Source: JAVBRU01 sp031547595
Lineage (GTDB): Bacteria; Bacillota; Clostridia; Christensenellales; Aristaeellaceae
Length of the DNA stretch: 25,635 bases
Direction of reading: 5' to 3'
Assembly: GCA_031547595.1 (NCBI GenBank)
Contig: JAVBRU010000111.1
Span: forward strand, 1-25,635
Below are positions 14,509 through 22,674 of this stretch, piece after piece. Every line of letters begins with the position of its first letter. Position 1 is the first letter of the stretch. Position numbers and translations under genes: made by a program. Under the pieces are notes generated by a model that was not told where the DNA came from, searched no databases, and saw only the letters and a list, made by a program, of their open reading frames with translations.

Positions 14509-16800
14509 ATGAAGAAACCTTTGAGACTGCTGGCAATGGCGCTTTGCCTGATGCTGGTGATGCCCATGGCGCTGGCCATGCCCGGTGATTTCAGCATCGT
14601 GCGCGACCAGGACGACTATGAAAACCGCTATTCTTCCCTGGTTGCAGACGAGGGCATGCTCTACCTGATGCAAAAAGATAGCATATACGTCCTGAAAGCT
14701 GGCGAGAGCGAGCCGCAGCTGCTGCTGAGCGGGCTGGTGGTGCGCGGGGATGACTACTTCACAGATGTGGAAAAGGACCCGCACTATATCGACACGCTGC
14801 TGGGTGAAGACGGCATGCTGTATGGCCTGAACTCCAATAACGGCATGCTCTTTAGCATTGACGCGCAAAACTGCGCGCCGGTATACGGCGATGTCGTGCA
14901 GCTGGAATGGGATGTCATGATCATCAATGCGGACGATGATTATTCGTATACCAGCCAGATGAGCAACATGCAGATCATCGATGGAAAGCTGTATGTGACC
15001 AGCCAGAACTGGGAAAACGGCGATGGCTCCTACATGACGCATATCTTCGACATCAAAACAGGCAAGCGTACAGACCTGAAAACCAAGCACATTGCCCATC
15101 TCACCCCCTATAAGGACGGCAAGCTGCTGGTTGTGATTGAAAATCAGCAGGAGATGTGGGACAGCGAATCCCAGACCTACAAGCCCTCTATCCTTGCCAC
15201 CTTTGATCCCGCCACCGAAACCGTTACAGAGGTGGCCAAGCTGAGCCTGGGTGATTATTACAACCGTATGGGCTATGTGTATGATGCGGCCAGCGATACG
15301 CTGTACTTCACTTTGCCCAACCGTGTGTACCGCATGGTGGCTTTGGGCACGCCGGAGCTGTGCGCCTATCACCTGGCCAGCAACATTTATAGCTACAGCA
15401 GCACGCGATGCTCCGCACTGCTGGACGGCAAATATGTGCTGCTCACCTATGAAGGGCTGTTTGTGCGCGGCACCGATCCTAAGCAGCTGCCCAGCCAAAC
15501 CCTCACCATCGGCCGCAGCTATATGGATGATGCCGACCGCATTGCCATGGCCGCCATGGGCGACATCCCGGTGATCTATACCAATGTGGACTCCGACAAC
15601 GCACAAGAGATGGCGCAGCGCATCGTGGGCGGTGAGGATGGCATTGACATCTTCTATGTGTCCCCCAGCTATATGGACATCAGCCGCTTGATGGAAAAGG
15701 GCTACTGCTATGACCTGAGCAAAGTGCCCGCCCTCACCGATTATGCGGGCTCCCTGTTCCCCGTGGTGCAGGATTCCGTGAAGCTGAACGGCAAGCTGTA
15801 CGCCATCCCCACCGAAATATGGAGCTATGGCTTCTCCTACTACCCGAACGCCCTCAAGGAAATCGGTATGGAGCCGCCCGCCAACTTTATTGAGCTGTGC
15901 GAGTTTATCACAAAGTGGAACGACGAATACATGGATGAATACAGCGATTACCAGCCCTTTGAATGGAGCGATTACCGCCGCTCGCTGATCAGCATGGCCA
16001 TGGAATGGTATGCGGACTATATGCAGGCCACCGGCCAGCCCCTGACGCTGGACACGCCGCTGCTTCGCAGCCTCCTCTCCGCCATTGATGAGGTGCACTG
16101 CGACGAGCTGGATATACCCACCGATTGGGAGAACGACCCCGAAGGCTCCGAAGCCGCCATGGAAGAAATCTGGAACAAAAAAACGCTGTTTATGGAATAC
16201 GGCAACTTTGGCATCCAGCGCTATAGCGACCCCGAAGACCGCTGGTACACCGTTTCCGTGCCGCTGCCGCTGACTGCCGATGTTGAACCCACCATGGCGC
16301 TTCGCGAGTATGTGTATTTCGTCAATCCCAAGAGCAAGAACATCGATGCCGCCATCCAGTACCTGCAAGCCTATTGCGCCGCTGTCAGCGAAGAAATGCG
16401 GGCAAGCATGTCCTTTGAGGCGAAGGATGCCATCCTTTCCCCCTACTACGAGAGCGGCCTCGTAAGCATACAGAAATACGTCGATGGCCTGAAGCGGCAA
16501 ATTGAAAAGACCACCGATCCTGTGGAATTGACCAGCCTGAAAGAATCCCTTGCAAGTGAAGAGGAGTACCTTATCCGCTATGAGAAGAACAACAGGTACC
16601 TGGCCACAGCGGAGAGCATCAAAGGGTATCACGATCTGATCCAGTACGCCTTTGTGGCGCAGCCCAGCATGCTGTACTCCCGCACCAGCGACGAGTTCAG
16701 CCAGCTGTATCAGCGCTATTACAGCGGCCAGATGACCACCGAGCAGTTCATCAAGGAAGGCGATGCCAAGCTGCGCATGATGCAGCTGGAAAACCAATAA
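14509..16800 (+). CDS. Secreted beta-propeller / solute-binding-protein fusion, paralogue 3
   Basis: This 763-residue protein is colinear with paralogues 1 and 2. The signal peptide (residues 1-23, ending PMALA before MPGDF) has no lipobox. The propeller-like region includes DEGMLYLMQKDSIYVL, DGMLYGLNSNNGMLFSID and SDTLYFTLPNRVYRM. The binding domain begins LTIGRSYMDD, with EDGIDIFYVSPSYMDIS and AIPTEIWSYGFSYYP at positions that vary between copies. The coiled-coil insertion (QKYVDGLKRQIEKTTDPVEL...) and the C-terminal QMTTEQFIKEGDAKLRMMQ are retained. AGGAGG precedes the ATG. A hairpin (16807-16836) separates it from paralogue 4, which lacks an obvious promoter of its own, so partial read-through into paralogue 4 is likely. 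Confidence 0.8.
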   Translation: MKKPLRLLAMALCLMLVMPMALAMPGDFSIVRDQDDYENRYSSLVADEGMLYLMQKDSIYVLKAGESEPQLLLSGLVVRGDDYFTDVEKDPHYIDTLLGEDGMLYGLNSNNGMLFSIDAQNCAPVYGDVVQLEWDVMIINADDDYSYTSQMSNMQIIDGKLYVTSQNWENGDGSYMTHIFDIKTGKRTDLKTKHIAHLTPYKDGKLLVVIENQQEMWDSESQTYKPSILATFDPATETVTEVAKLSLGDYYNRMGYVYDAASDTLYFTLPNRVYRMVALGTPELCAYHLASNIYSYSSTRCSALLDGKYVLLTYEGLFVRGTDPKQLPSQTLTIGRSYMDDADRIAMAAMGDIPVIYTNVDSDNAQEMAQRIVGGEDGIDIFYVSPSYMDISRLMEKGYCYDLSKVPALTDYAGSLFPVVQDSVKLNGKLYAIPTEIWSYGFSYYPNALKEIGMEPPANFIELCEFITKWNDEYMDEYSDYQPFEWSDYRRSLISMAMEWYADYMQATGQPLTLDTPLLRSLLSAIDEVHCDELDIPTDWENDPEGSEAAMEEIWNKKTLFMEYGNFGIQRYSDPEDRWYTVSVPLPLTADVEPTMALREYVYFVNPKSKNIDAAIQYLQAYCAAVSEEMRASMSFEAKDAILSPYYESGLVSIQKYVDGLKRQIEKTTDPVELTSLKESLASEEEYLIRYEKNNRYLATAESIKGYHDLIQYAFVAQPSMLYSRTSDEFSQLYQRYYSGQMTTEQFIKEGDAKLRMMQLENQ

Positions 16801-16806
16801 TACCCC

Positions 16807-16836
16807 TCAGCGCCCTTGCACTTGCGGGGGCGCTGA
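16807..16836 (+). terminator. Intergenic hairpin between paralogues 3 and 4
   Basis: TCAGCGCCC (16807-16815) pairs with GGGCGCTGA (16828-16836). It is followed only by TCCTTTG, so it is a weak terminator, an attenuator or an mRNA-stabilising stem. Confidence 0.5.
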
Positions 16837-16858
16837 TCCTTTGAAGGGAGGAAACCAT

Positions 16859-18979
16859 ATGAAGCGCATGGGTGTATGCGTGCTGATGCTACTGGGCCTG
16901 CTGTTCACCGCGCATGCCGCACCGGGCGACCTTGACATCCTGAACATCCCCTACCAAAGCAGCAAAGACATCAGCGCCATGGTGGCCGATGGGGATACGC
17001 TGTATTTGCTCATGAAGGATGCCGTGTACACCCTGCGCGCCGGGGAAACAGCCCCGCAGCCTTTCATCACCGGGTTGACAGAGCGCGTGACGGCCCTCTT
17101 TGTGCAAGACGACACATTGTATGGGCTGACCTATGCATGGACATTTCTGCCCTTGCAGGGCGAAGGCGCTGCGCTGGCGCTGGAAATTCCATACCCCGAA
17201 GATCCGCCCGACATCGTATCCGCTGTGCTGACAGAAAACGCGCTGTACGCGCTGCTCCGGCCCAATGGTCAAGACCCTGCGCTGTATTCCTTCGACCTGA
17301 GTTCGGGAAAATACACCGCTTATCAAACGCCGGACATTCAGGAAATCGCACCTTATCAGGACGGAAAGCTGCTGCTGCTGCGCTACACCAACGGCAGCCA
17401 ATGGGATCACATCAATCAAGCGTTTTATCCCGGATATATCGCCGTGTGGGACCCTGACCTCGATACGGCGGAAAACAAAGTCACCTTAACAGGCGAGGAG
17501 GTATACTTCAGCAGCGGTCTGGCGTATGACGCCGCAACTGACTGTACATATATCGCGCAGCCCGGCCAGGTGCTGCGTATCAAAGGCTTTGGCGCGCCGG
17601 AGCTGTGCGCCCGGCACCCAGCCATGCATCTGTTTGGCTTTTTCCCCAACCGCGCCGCCCTGTTTGGTGGGCAGTATGCGCTGCTGAATTACCAGGCGCT
17701 GTATGTGCGTGGCACAGACCCGAAACTTCTGAGCAATCGCAGCCTGGTGATTGACAAAGCATTTAGCAATGACAGCGATATGCTGGCCTGCGCGCAAATG
17801 GACGGCGTACCTGTCACCTTTGCGGGCGGCCGGTATATGGACGATACACTGGCCCTGCAGGAAGCGCTGCTCACCCGCGCGGAGGATGTTGATATCTACT
17901 GCATCAGGCTGGATAGGACAGATCTTCATACGCTGATGGCAAAGCAATACTGCGTAGATATGGCCGGAAACGCCGCGATTGATGCGTATATCGGTCAGCT
18001 TTTCCCTGCGTTGAAGGACGCGGTTTCCCAAAGCGGCGCCATCTACGCGCTGCCCTATGATGTGGAAACCACTGTGTTTGGGGCATACCCGGCCCGCCTT
18101 GCGGAAATCGGCTTGCAAGTCCCCACCACTTTTGAGGAACTATGCAATTTCATCTCCGTCTGGTTTGGCAATGACTACGAGGATGTCTACTCGCAGTACA
18201 CCCCCTTTGGAACCAACGCACGGCGAAGGCGGCTGATCTACCTGGCGCGGGATTTGTATGTGCAGCACATACAGGCCACCGGGCAGCCGCTGACGCTGGA
18301 TACCCCATTGTTCCGGCGGCTGATGGAAGCTGCAGATGCCGCCGAAACGGGCAGCGGCTTTGAAATCCGTGATCTGCTGTTTCAGGATGCCATCCTCTCC
18401 CCGCGTTTTTCAGACGAGGAGTCGCTTTCTTTCAGCAGCTCGGCGCTTCCCCTGCGCATAACGGCAGATATCCCGCCAACGGTTGCAATGACAGTCTCCG
18501 TCTATGTGATCAACCCGTACAGCAAAAACCGCGACCTTGCCCTCCAATACTTGGAGCAATACTGCAAAAACATATCCGAAATCACATGGATCAGCCTGTC
18601 CTTTGAGCATACCGCGCCCCTTGAGCGGGCAAGCTACGCCGCCAAGGCGGCAGAACTGCAAAGCAATCTTGATACCTTGAACGCGCAGCTGCAAGCATCC
18701 ACAGCTGGGCTTACGCAGGACGATCTGCGCGCCCAGGTGGAAGCTGCCGAACAGCAATTAAGCAATTACAACAAGAACCTCCGCTACACTGCCAGCCCTG
18801 AAAGCATCGCCGCCTATCATGCCCTGATGCGGGATGCGATTGTGCTGCGCCCCTCGCCGCTGAGCGGCACGGAGTTTGATCAGCTTCTGCGCCGCTTGGA
18901 CGACAAGCAAATTACGGTGGATCAGTTGATCACAGAAGGCGAGCAAAAACTGCGCATGATGCAGCTGGAAAACCAATAA
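16859..18979 (+). CDS. Divergent secreted propeller / solute-binding-protein fusion, paralogue 4
   Basis: This 706-residue protein starts at ATG 16859, with GGGAGG 7 nt upstream, rather than at the GTG-like site 18 nt earlier. The signal peptide (about residues 1-20, MKRMGVCVLMLLGLLFTAHA before APGDL) has a Cys but no lipobox spacing. It follows the plan of the other three (DGDTLYLLMKDAVYTL, ATDCTYIAQPGQVLRI, GQYALLNYQALYVRGTDP) but is far more diverged and about 57 residues shorter. The segment between the TGQPLTLDT motif and the PLRITADIPPT motif is reduced. The binding-domain positions read IYCIRLDRTDLH and ALPYDVETTVFGAYP, unlike the conserved WSYGFSYYP of copies 1-3. It ends LRMMQLENQ, as paralogue 3 does. 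An older duplicate with a different ligand is the simplest reading. Confidence 0.75.
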   Translation: MKRMGVCVLMLLGLLFTAHAAPGDLDILNIPYQSSKDISAMVADGDTLYLLMKDAVYTLRAGETAPQPFITGLTERVTALFVQDDTLYGLTYAWTFLPLQGEGAALALEIPYPEDPPDIVSAVLTENALYALLRPNGQDPALYSFDLSSGKYTAYQTPDIQEIAPYQDGKLLLLRYTNGSQWDHINQAFYPGYIAVWDPDLDTAENKVTLTGEEVYFSSGLAYDAATDCTYIAQPGQVLRIKGFGAPELCARHPAMHLFGFFPNRAALFGGQYALLNYQALYVRGTDPKLLSNRSLVIDKAFSNDSDMLACAQMDGVPVTFAGGRYMDDTLALQEALLTRAEDVDIYCIRLDRTDLHTLMAKQYCVDMAGNAAIDAYIGQLFPALKDAVSQSGAIYALPYDVETTVFGAYPARLAEIGLQVPTTFEELCNFISVWFGNDYEDVYSQYTPFGTNARRRRLIYLARDLYVQHIQATGQPLTLDTPLFRRLMEAADAAETGSGFEIRDLLFQDAILSPRFSDEESLSFSSSALPLRITADIPPTVAMTVSVYVINPYSKNRDLALQYLEQYCKNISEITWISLSFEHTAPLERASYAAKAAELQSNLDTLNAQLQASTAGLTQDDLRAQVEAAEQQLSNYNKNLRYTASPESIAAYHALMRDAIVLRPSPLSGTEFDQLLRRLDDKQITVDQLITEGEQKLRMMQLENQ

Positions 18980-18989
18980 CGCATCCGTC

Positions 18990-19024
18990 AAAACGGCCAC
19001 CGGGCAAAATCCGGTGGCCGTTTT
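18990..19024. terminator. Strong bidirectional terminator closing the array
   Basis: AAAACGGCCACCGG (18990-19003) pairs perfectly over 14 bp with CCGGTGGCCGTTTT (19011-19024) around a 7-nt loop. It lies between paralogue 4 and the converging anti-sigma gene. Confidence 0.9.
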
Positions 19025-19036
19025 ATCATATGCTGT

Positions 19037-20461
19037 CTACATATATTTTTCTGGAATCCAGCTCCCACTCCCACTATAATCATATGCGTCAATAACTTCA
19101 CCAGTTACGGCATCCATGCATACAAAATACCCGCCACTCAACCATTTGGGGACTGTAATACCCGTCGTGAGTTCGCGATCTTGGTTTATTGATACTTTCC
19201 ATAAAGGCTTATCTGGATCGGTTATATCATAGAAATAGTTGGCATAGGAATATAGCTTGACCAGCTCCAGATCAGCCTCGGCAACATCATCTACAAACCG
19301 TGCAACTGCAATCTCATAGGCTTCATCTTGGGAGATTGCATCAGCCCCCGGCAAGCCGTAAGCATGGTACGTTGTGTAGGAAATGGCGGTGTTCGCCCTT
19401 TCTTTGTCCTTAATATCAAAGCCCGGATGTTGTTCAAGCCACGCATCTACAACGGGTTTCCATTGCTGACTGAATGCTGCTTTTTCCTCCACGCTGGCGC
19501 GGCGAAAACCATCATGCTCTCTCTTGCCGTCCGGGAAGGCTTCTCTCGGGATGAGGTTGGTAAACTCATATGCTTCAATATCGGATTCCCAGGAAACAAT
19601 ATCACCTGTCTTGTCGCACAAAAAGCCATAAGTGTATACGTCGGATTTGCCATAAGTGTTTGCAAATAGCTCTTGTTTTCCGGGACGCAAGTCTTCAGCC
19701 TTGATGGTAACAGAAGCCACCCACACCTGCTTATCTTCCAGCCACTGGGCCGACAGTTGAGCTTTTTCCACTTCAGCGCGGTTTAGCCCATTGATCTCTG
19801 TAAGCGTAGATTTAGCCAGCTCTAGGATTGCTGCTTCTGTTTGCACTGCGCCGGGTTCGCGGTTGAACTCAGATGGGTTGGCCTCATTCCAATCCTCCCG
19901 TGTTTCCGCCACGGTGGCTTGATAGGCACTCCTTACCTCGTCATCCGTTGCATCCGGGTGATCCCGCAGGTATGCTTCTTTGAACACGATATGGGGGGCA
20001 GGCGCTACCATTTGATCCTCCTCGTCCAAGGGGAAGTCTTCGTTCGCCTGGAGGATCAAGCTCCCATAGCGTTCTGCAATGATCGCTTCTATTGCCATAT
20101 CCCGCGCTTCCTGAGATAAGCTTTCATCCCTTGCATTCTTCAGCAGCGCTTCATCCATTTCAAGGCCCGCGCTTTCCATGGCGGTGATAAAGCGCAGCTT
20201 ATCCTCAAAGCCCCAACGTTCCAAGTCGCCTTCCAGCATCATCTGCTCCACTGTGTTGGTAAACGTATGAATCACCCCGGAGACAGCCAATGCCGTGATG
20301 GCTGCAAAAATCAATACAAGAACAATTAGTGCACCTGTTGATAGTTTCTTTTTCACAACCGTTCCCTCCTTGATTCCGTCAAGTACTGCCCGTTGTTTGG
20401 CTTCTGTCCACCGCAAACCGGAAAGGCTTTCGTCGATTTGCGTTTGAAGATTATTCTTCAT
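19037..20461 (-). CDS. Membrane-anchored anti-sigma factor-like protein with extracellular PepSY-like region
   Basis: This is a 474-residue protein. The start at 20461 overlaps the end of the sigma gene by 11 nt and has GGAGGGGTGG upstream inside that gene, so translation is probably coupled. Residues 1-39 form a short cytoplasmic segment (IDESLSGLRWTEAKQRAVLDGI), typical of clostridial anti-sigma proteins. One transmembrane helix follows at 40-64 (LSTGALIVLVLIFAAITALA). The remaining 400 or so residues are outside: an acidic helical region, then two stretches with PepSY-like pattern (VWVASVTIK...YGFLCDKTGDIVSWES, and LWKVSINQD...YFVCMDAVTGEVIDAY). By analogy the N-terminus would hold the sigma factor until an external signal acts. 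Direct anti-sigma activity is inferred from gene order and topology. Confidence 0.7.
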   Translation of the reverse strand: MKNNLQTQIDESLSGLRWTEAKQRAVLDGIKEGTVVKKKLSTGALIVLVLIFAAITALAVSGVIHTFTNTVEQMMLEGDLERWGFEDKLRFITAMESAGLEMDEALLKNARDESLSQEARDMAIEAIIAERYGSLILQANEDFPLDEEDQMVAPAPHIVFKEAYLRDHPDATDDEVRSAYQATVAETREDWNEANPSEFNREPGAVQTEAAILELAKSTLTEINGLNRAEVEKAQLSAQWLEDKQVWVASVTIKAEDLRPGKQELFANTYGKSDVYTYGFLCDKTGDIVSWESDIEAYEFTNLIPREAFPDGKREHDGFRRASVEEKAAFSQQWKPVVDAWLEQHPGFDIKDKERANTAISYTTYHAYGLPGADAISQDEAYEIAVARFVDDVAEADLELVKLYSYANYFYDITDPDKPLWKVSINQDRELTTGITVPKWLSGGYFVCMDAVTGEVIDAYDYSGSGSWIPEKYM

Positions 20462-20972
20462 CGAAATACCACCCCTCCAGTTTTTTTCTGAGTTTGTTCT
20501 TTGCCAGCCGCAATCGAGAAGAGGCTGTTGGCGTAGGGATGCCAAGGACATCTGCGATCTCAGCCAAGGAAAAGTTTTGGTAGTAGCGCAGCAAAATCAC
20601 TTCTTTGTAGATGGACGGTAGCTTCTTGATGGCAATGATAACGGTGTCATCCTGAACTACTGGTTCGTAAGAATTCTCTTGAAGCTTGTCGGTACTTACA
20701 CTCCGATCAAACAGCTTAAGCCATGATGAGCGTTGGTAGTCCTTGCAGGTATTGATTGCAATACGCATGAGCCATGTTTTTTCAGCGCTCTCGCCTCTAA
20801 ACCCGGCCATTGCCTGATGTGCCTTCATAAACGTATCCTGCGTAGCTTCTTCCGCAAAGCCTATATCATGCAGATAGACGTAACACATCCTGAAGATAGA
20901 GTCTCCATATTGTACCATCAATTGCTGTATGGCAGATTCAGATATGGCGAGTTCTTCGTCATAGGAGCGCAT
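20451..20972 (-). CDS. ECF-type RNA polymerase sigma factor
   Basis: This 173-residue protein has the two-domain ECF layout. Region 2 (residues about 18-85) reads YGDSIFRMCYVYLHDIGFAE, EATQDTFMKAHQ and TWLMRIAINTCKDYQR. Region 4 (about 112-168) reads IKKLPSIYKEVILLRYYQNF, SLAEIADVLGIPTPTASSRL and RLAKNKLRKKL. There is no extra C-terminal domain. GGAGGTG lies 5 nt before the ATG at 20972. The gene overlaps the downstream anti-sigma-like gene by 11 nt. Its own leader has CGTCTAAT at 20993-21000 (minus), the same core as the leaders of tandem paralogues 1 and 2, hinting at autoregulation and a local regulon. The signal sensed is unknown. Confidence 0.9.
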   Translation of the reverse strand: MRSYDEELAISESAIQQLMVQYGDSIFRMCYVYLHDIGFAEEATQDTFMKAHQAMAGFRGESAEKTWLMRIAINTCKDYQRSSWLKLFDRSVSTDKLQENSYEPVVQDDTVIIAIKKLPSIYKEVILLRYYQNFSLAEIADVLGIPTPTASSRLRLAKNKLRKKLEGWYFDEE

Positions 20973-20992
20973 TCACTCACCTCCTTCACCCT

Positions 20993-21023
20993 ATTAGACG
21001 AGGGCTTAATTATTTATGATCAC
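20993..21023 (-). promoter_or_regulatory. Possible ECF-type promoter of the sigma gene
   Basis: Minus strand CGTCTAAT (20993-21000) is a good ECF -10. The hexamer 17 nt upstream (GTGATC, 21018-21023) is a poor -35, so the call rests on the -10 and its likeness to the leaders at 9520 and 11916. Confidence 0.35.
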
Positions 21024-21053
21024 ACTTTCGTGATTTATTTTTCGTCAGGGATG

Positions 21054-21079
21054 AAAAAAACCCCTGCAAATCGCAGGGG
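21054..21079 (-). terminator. Intrinsic terminator of the flotillin gene
   Basis: On the minus strand, CCCCTGC and GCAGGGG pair around a 5-nt loop and are followed by seven T. It isolates the flotillin transcript from the sigma gene downstream. Confidence 0.9.
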
Positions 21080-21104
21080 CTTATCATAGCCTTTTATTTT
21101 GTTA

Positions 21105-22619
21105 CTACTCTTCCACAGGCGGTTGTGCAGGCTGCACAGGCGGGCCTCCGGCAATTCTGCCGCCCAGGAACCCGGAGATGATGGACTTGAGATCGATGCC
21201 CAGGCCTTCTGTGAAGCCATTGGACACCTGGGTGGTGGATTTGACGATATCCTCGATCAGCTTGGTGCTGTTGCCCTCGCCATACATGGTGATTTTGTCC
21301 ACCTTGCCAAGGGGACCGGCCACATTGCGGGCAATTTCGGGCAGGGCGGCAAAGTACATTTCCAGCACGGCGGCTTCGCCATATTTACGCATGGCTTCGG
21401 CCTTCTTATCAATACCCTCGGCTTCCGCCAGTGCCTTGGCGCGGATGGCTTCGGCCTCCGCCAGGCCCTGCTTTCGCACGCCCTCGGCGGCCTGCTCCAT
21501 GGAGAAGCGATCGGCCTCGGCCTGCTGCTCCTTGGCAAAACGGTCGGCCTCGGCGGCCACTCTGCGGCTTTCAGCCTGGCGCTGGGCTTCCACCAGCTCA
21601 GCCTCGGCCTGTTTCTGACGCTCGTACAAATCGGCTTCGGCTTTCTTTTGCCGTTCAAACAGCTCGGCTTCCGCCTTCTTTTTAACGGTCGCTTCGAGGG
21701 TGCGCTCGGTCACTTCCACTTCTTTTTGCTTCAGCACCACTTCGCGCTCTTGGCGGGCGATGTTGGCATCAGCGGTCTTGATTTCGATCAGGCGGCGCTG
21801 CTCCTCGCCCTGGATGTTATAAGCGGCGTCGGCATCGGCCTTCTTGCTGTCCGCCTGCTGCTTCAGCTCCGCTTCCTTGATCAACAGGTCGTTGTTTTTG
21901 ATGGCGATCTCCGTCTCGGCGGCGATGCGGGCATCGTTTGCTTCCTTGCTGGCCTGCGCCTGGGCCTTGGCGATTTCCTTTTCAGCCTCGGCCTTGGCGA
22001 TAGCGGCCTTCTTCTTAATCTGGCTGATGTTGTCAATACCCAGATCGTTGATGACGCCGTTGGCGTCGGAGAAGCTCTGCACGTTGAAGCTGATGATGTC
22101 AAGGCCCATACGGTTGAGGTCGGGCACGGCGTTTTCCTGCACCTTTTCGGCAAAGGTCTTGCGGTTGGTCACCATGTCCTCCAGCTTCATCTGGCCGATG
22201 ATCTCGCGCATGTTGCCTTCCAGCACGTCCTGCACCTGAGATGTGATATAGGCTGCATCACGATTAAGGAAGTTCTCCGCCGCGATGGAGAGCAGCTCGC
22301 GCTCCGTGCTCACTTTGATTTTGACAGCCGCGTCTACGGTGATGTTGATATACTCCGCCGTGGGCACAAAGGAATTGGTCTTCACATCCACGGAGATCAT
22401 CTTAAGGCTCAGCTTATCCATCCGCTCAAAGAACGGAAGGCGCACCGCCGCCTTGCCAATGACAATCCGTTTGCGCAGGCCGGAGATGATGTACGCCTCA
22501 TCCGGCGGTGCCTTCACATAGCCGCGGGAGATTGCCAGAATGATGAGAATGAATCCTACAATACCAAGATAAAACCAAGGGGTGCTGACCAGCTCTTCCA
22601 AGAATTCCATGGATACCAC
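21105..22619 (-). CDS. floT: Flotillin-like SPFH-domain membrane protein
   Basis: This 504-residue protein is close in length to Bacillus FloT/YuaG. An N-terminal membrane segment (about residues 15-32, WFYLGIVGFILIILAIS) is followed by an SPFH/PHB domain (about 34-200, with YIISGLRKRIVIGKAAVRLPFFERMDKL, TSQVQDVLEGNMREIIGQM and MGLDIISFNVQS). A long Glu/Ala/Lys-rich coiled coil (about 205-440, repeated EAELFERQKKAEADLYERQK units) precedes a C-terminal tail ending PPVQPAQPPVEE. Flotillins scaffold functional membrane microdomains and influence membrane fluidity and membrane protein complexes. The start is ambiguous: GTG at 22619 lies only 4 nt after AAGGAGG and ATG at 22610 lies 13 nt after it. 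No nfeD partner gene is adjacent. The gene has its own promoter and terminator. Confidence 0.92.
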   Translation of the reverse strand: MVSMEFLEELVSTPWFYLGIVGFILIILAISRGYVKAPPDEAYIISGLRKRIVIGKAAVRLPFFERMDKLSLKMISVDVKTNSFVPTAEYINITVDAAVKIKVSTERELLSIAAENFLNRDAAYITSQVQDVLEGNMREIIGQMKLEDMVTNRKTFAEKVQENAVPDLNRMGLDIISFNVQSFSDANGVINDLGIDNISQIKKKAAIAKAEAEKEIAKAQAQASKEANDARIAAETEIAIKNNDLLIKEAELKQQADSKKADADAAYNIQGEEQRRLIEIKTADANIARQEREVVLKQKEVEVTERTLEATVKKKAEAELFERQKKAEADLYERQKQAEAELVEAQRQAESRRVAAEADRFAKEQQAEADRFSMEQAAEGVRKQGLAEAEAIRAKALAEAEGIDKKAEAMRKYGEAAVLEMYFAALPEIARNVAGPLGKVDKITMYGEGNSTKLIEDIVKSTTQVSNGFTEGLGIDLKSIISGFLGGRIAGGPPVQPAQPPVEE

Positions 22620-22645
22620 GCTCCCTCCTTATCGCTTACAGTTGG

Positions 22646-22674
22646 ATCATATCATGCCTAAGATGGGCACACAA
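22646..22674 (-). promoter_or_regulatory. Sigma-A-type promoter of the flotillin gene
   Basis: Minus strand TTGTGT (22669-22674), 17-nt spacer, TATGAT (22646-22651), about 27-36 nt before the two candidate starts. Confidence 0.65.

Noticed and set aside
14272..16797. An 841-codon open frame antisense to paralogue 3, with similar antisense frames over paralogues 1, 2 and 4
   Set aside because: The antisense frames resemble each other only because the sense genes are duplicated; the composition (FHGHADQR-like, His/Val/Gly-rich) is typical of antisense of biased codons, and there are no start signals.
9564..18979. The four tandem proteins considered as ordinary ABC lipoprotein binding subunits
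   Set aside because: The signal peptides end ALA-MPG or AHA-APG without a lipobox Cys at the cleavage site, and there are no permease or ATPase genes in the window.
21099..22661. A 520-codon plus-strand frame over the flotillin gene
   Set aside because: It is a shadow of the Ala/Glu/Lys-rich coiled coil; the minus-strand protein is an unmistakable SPFH protein with promoter and terminator.
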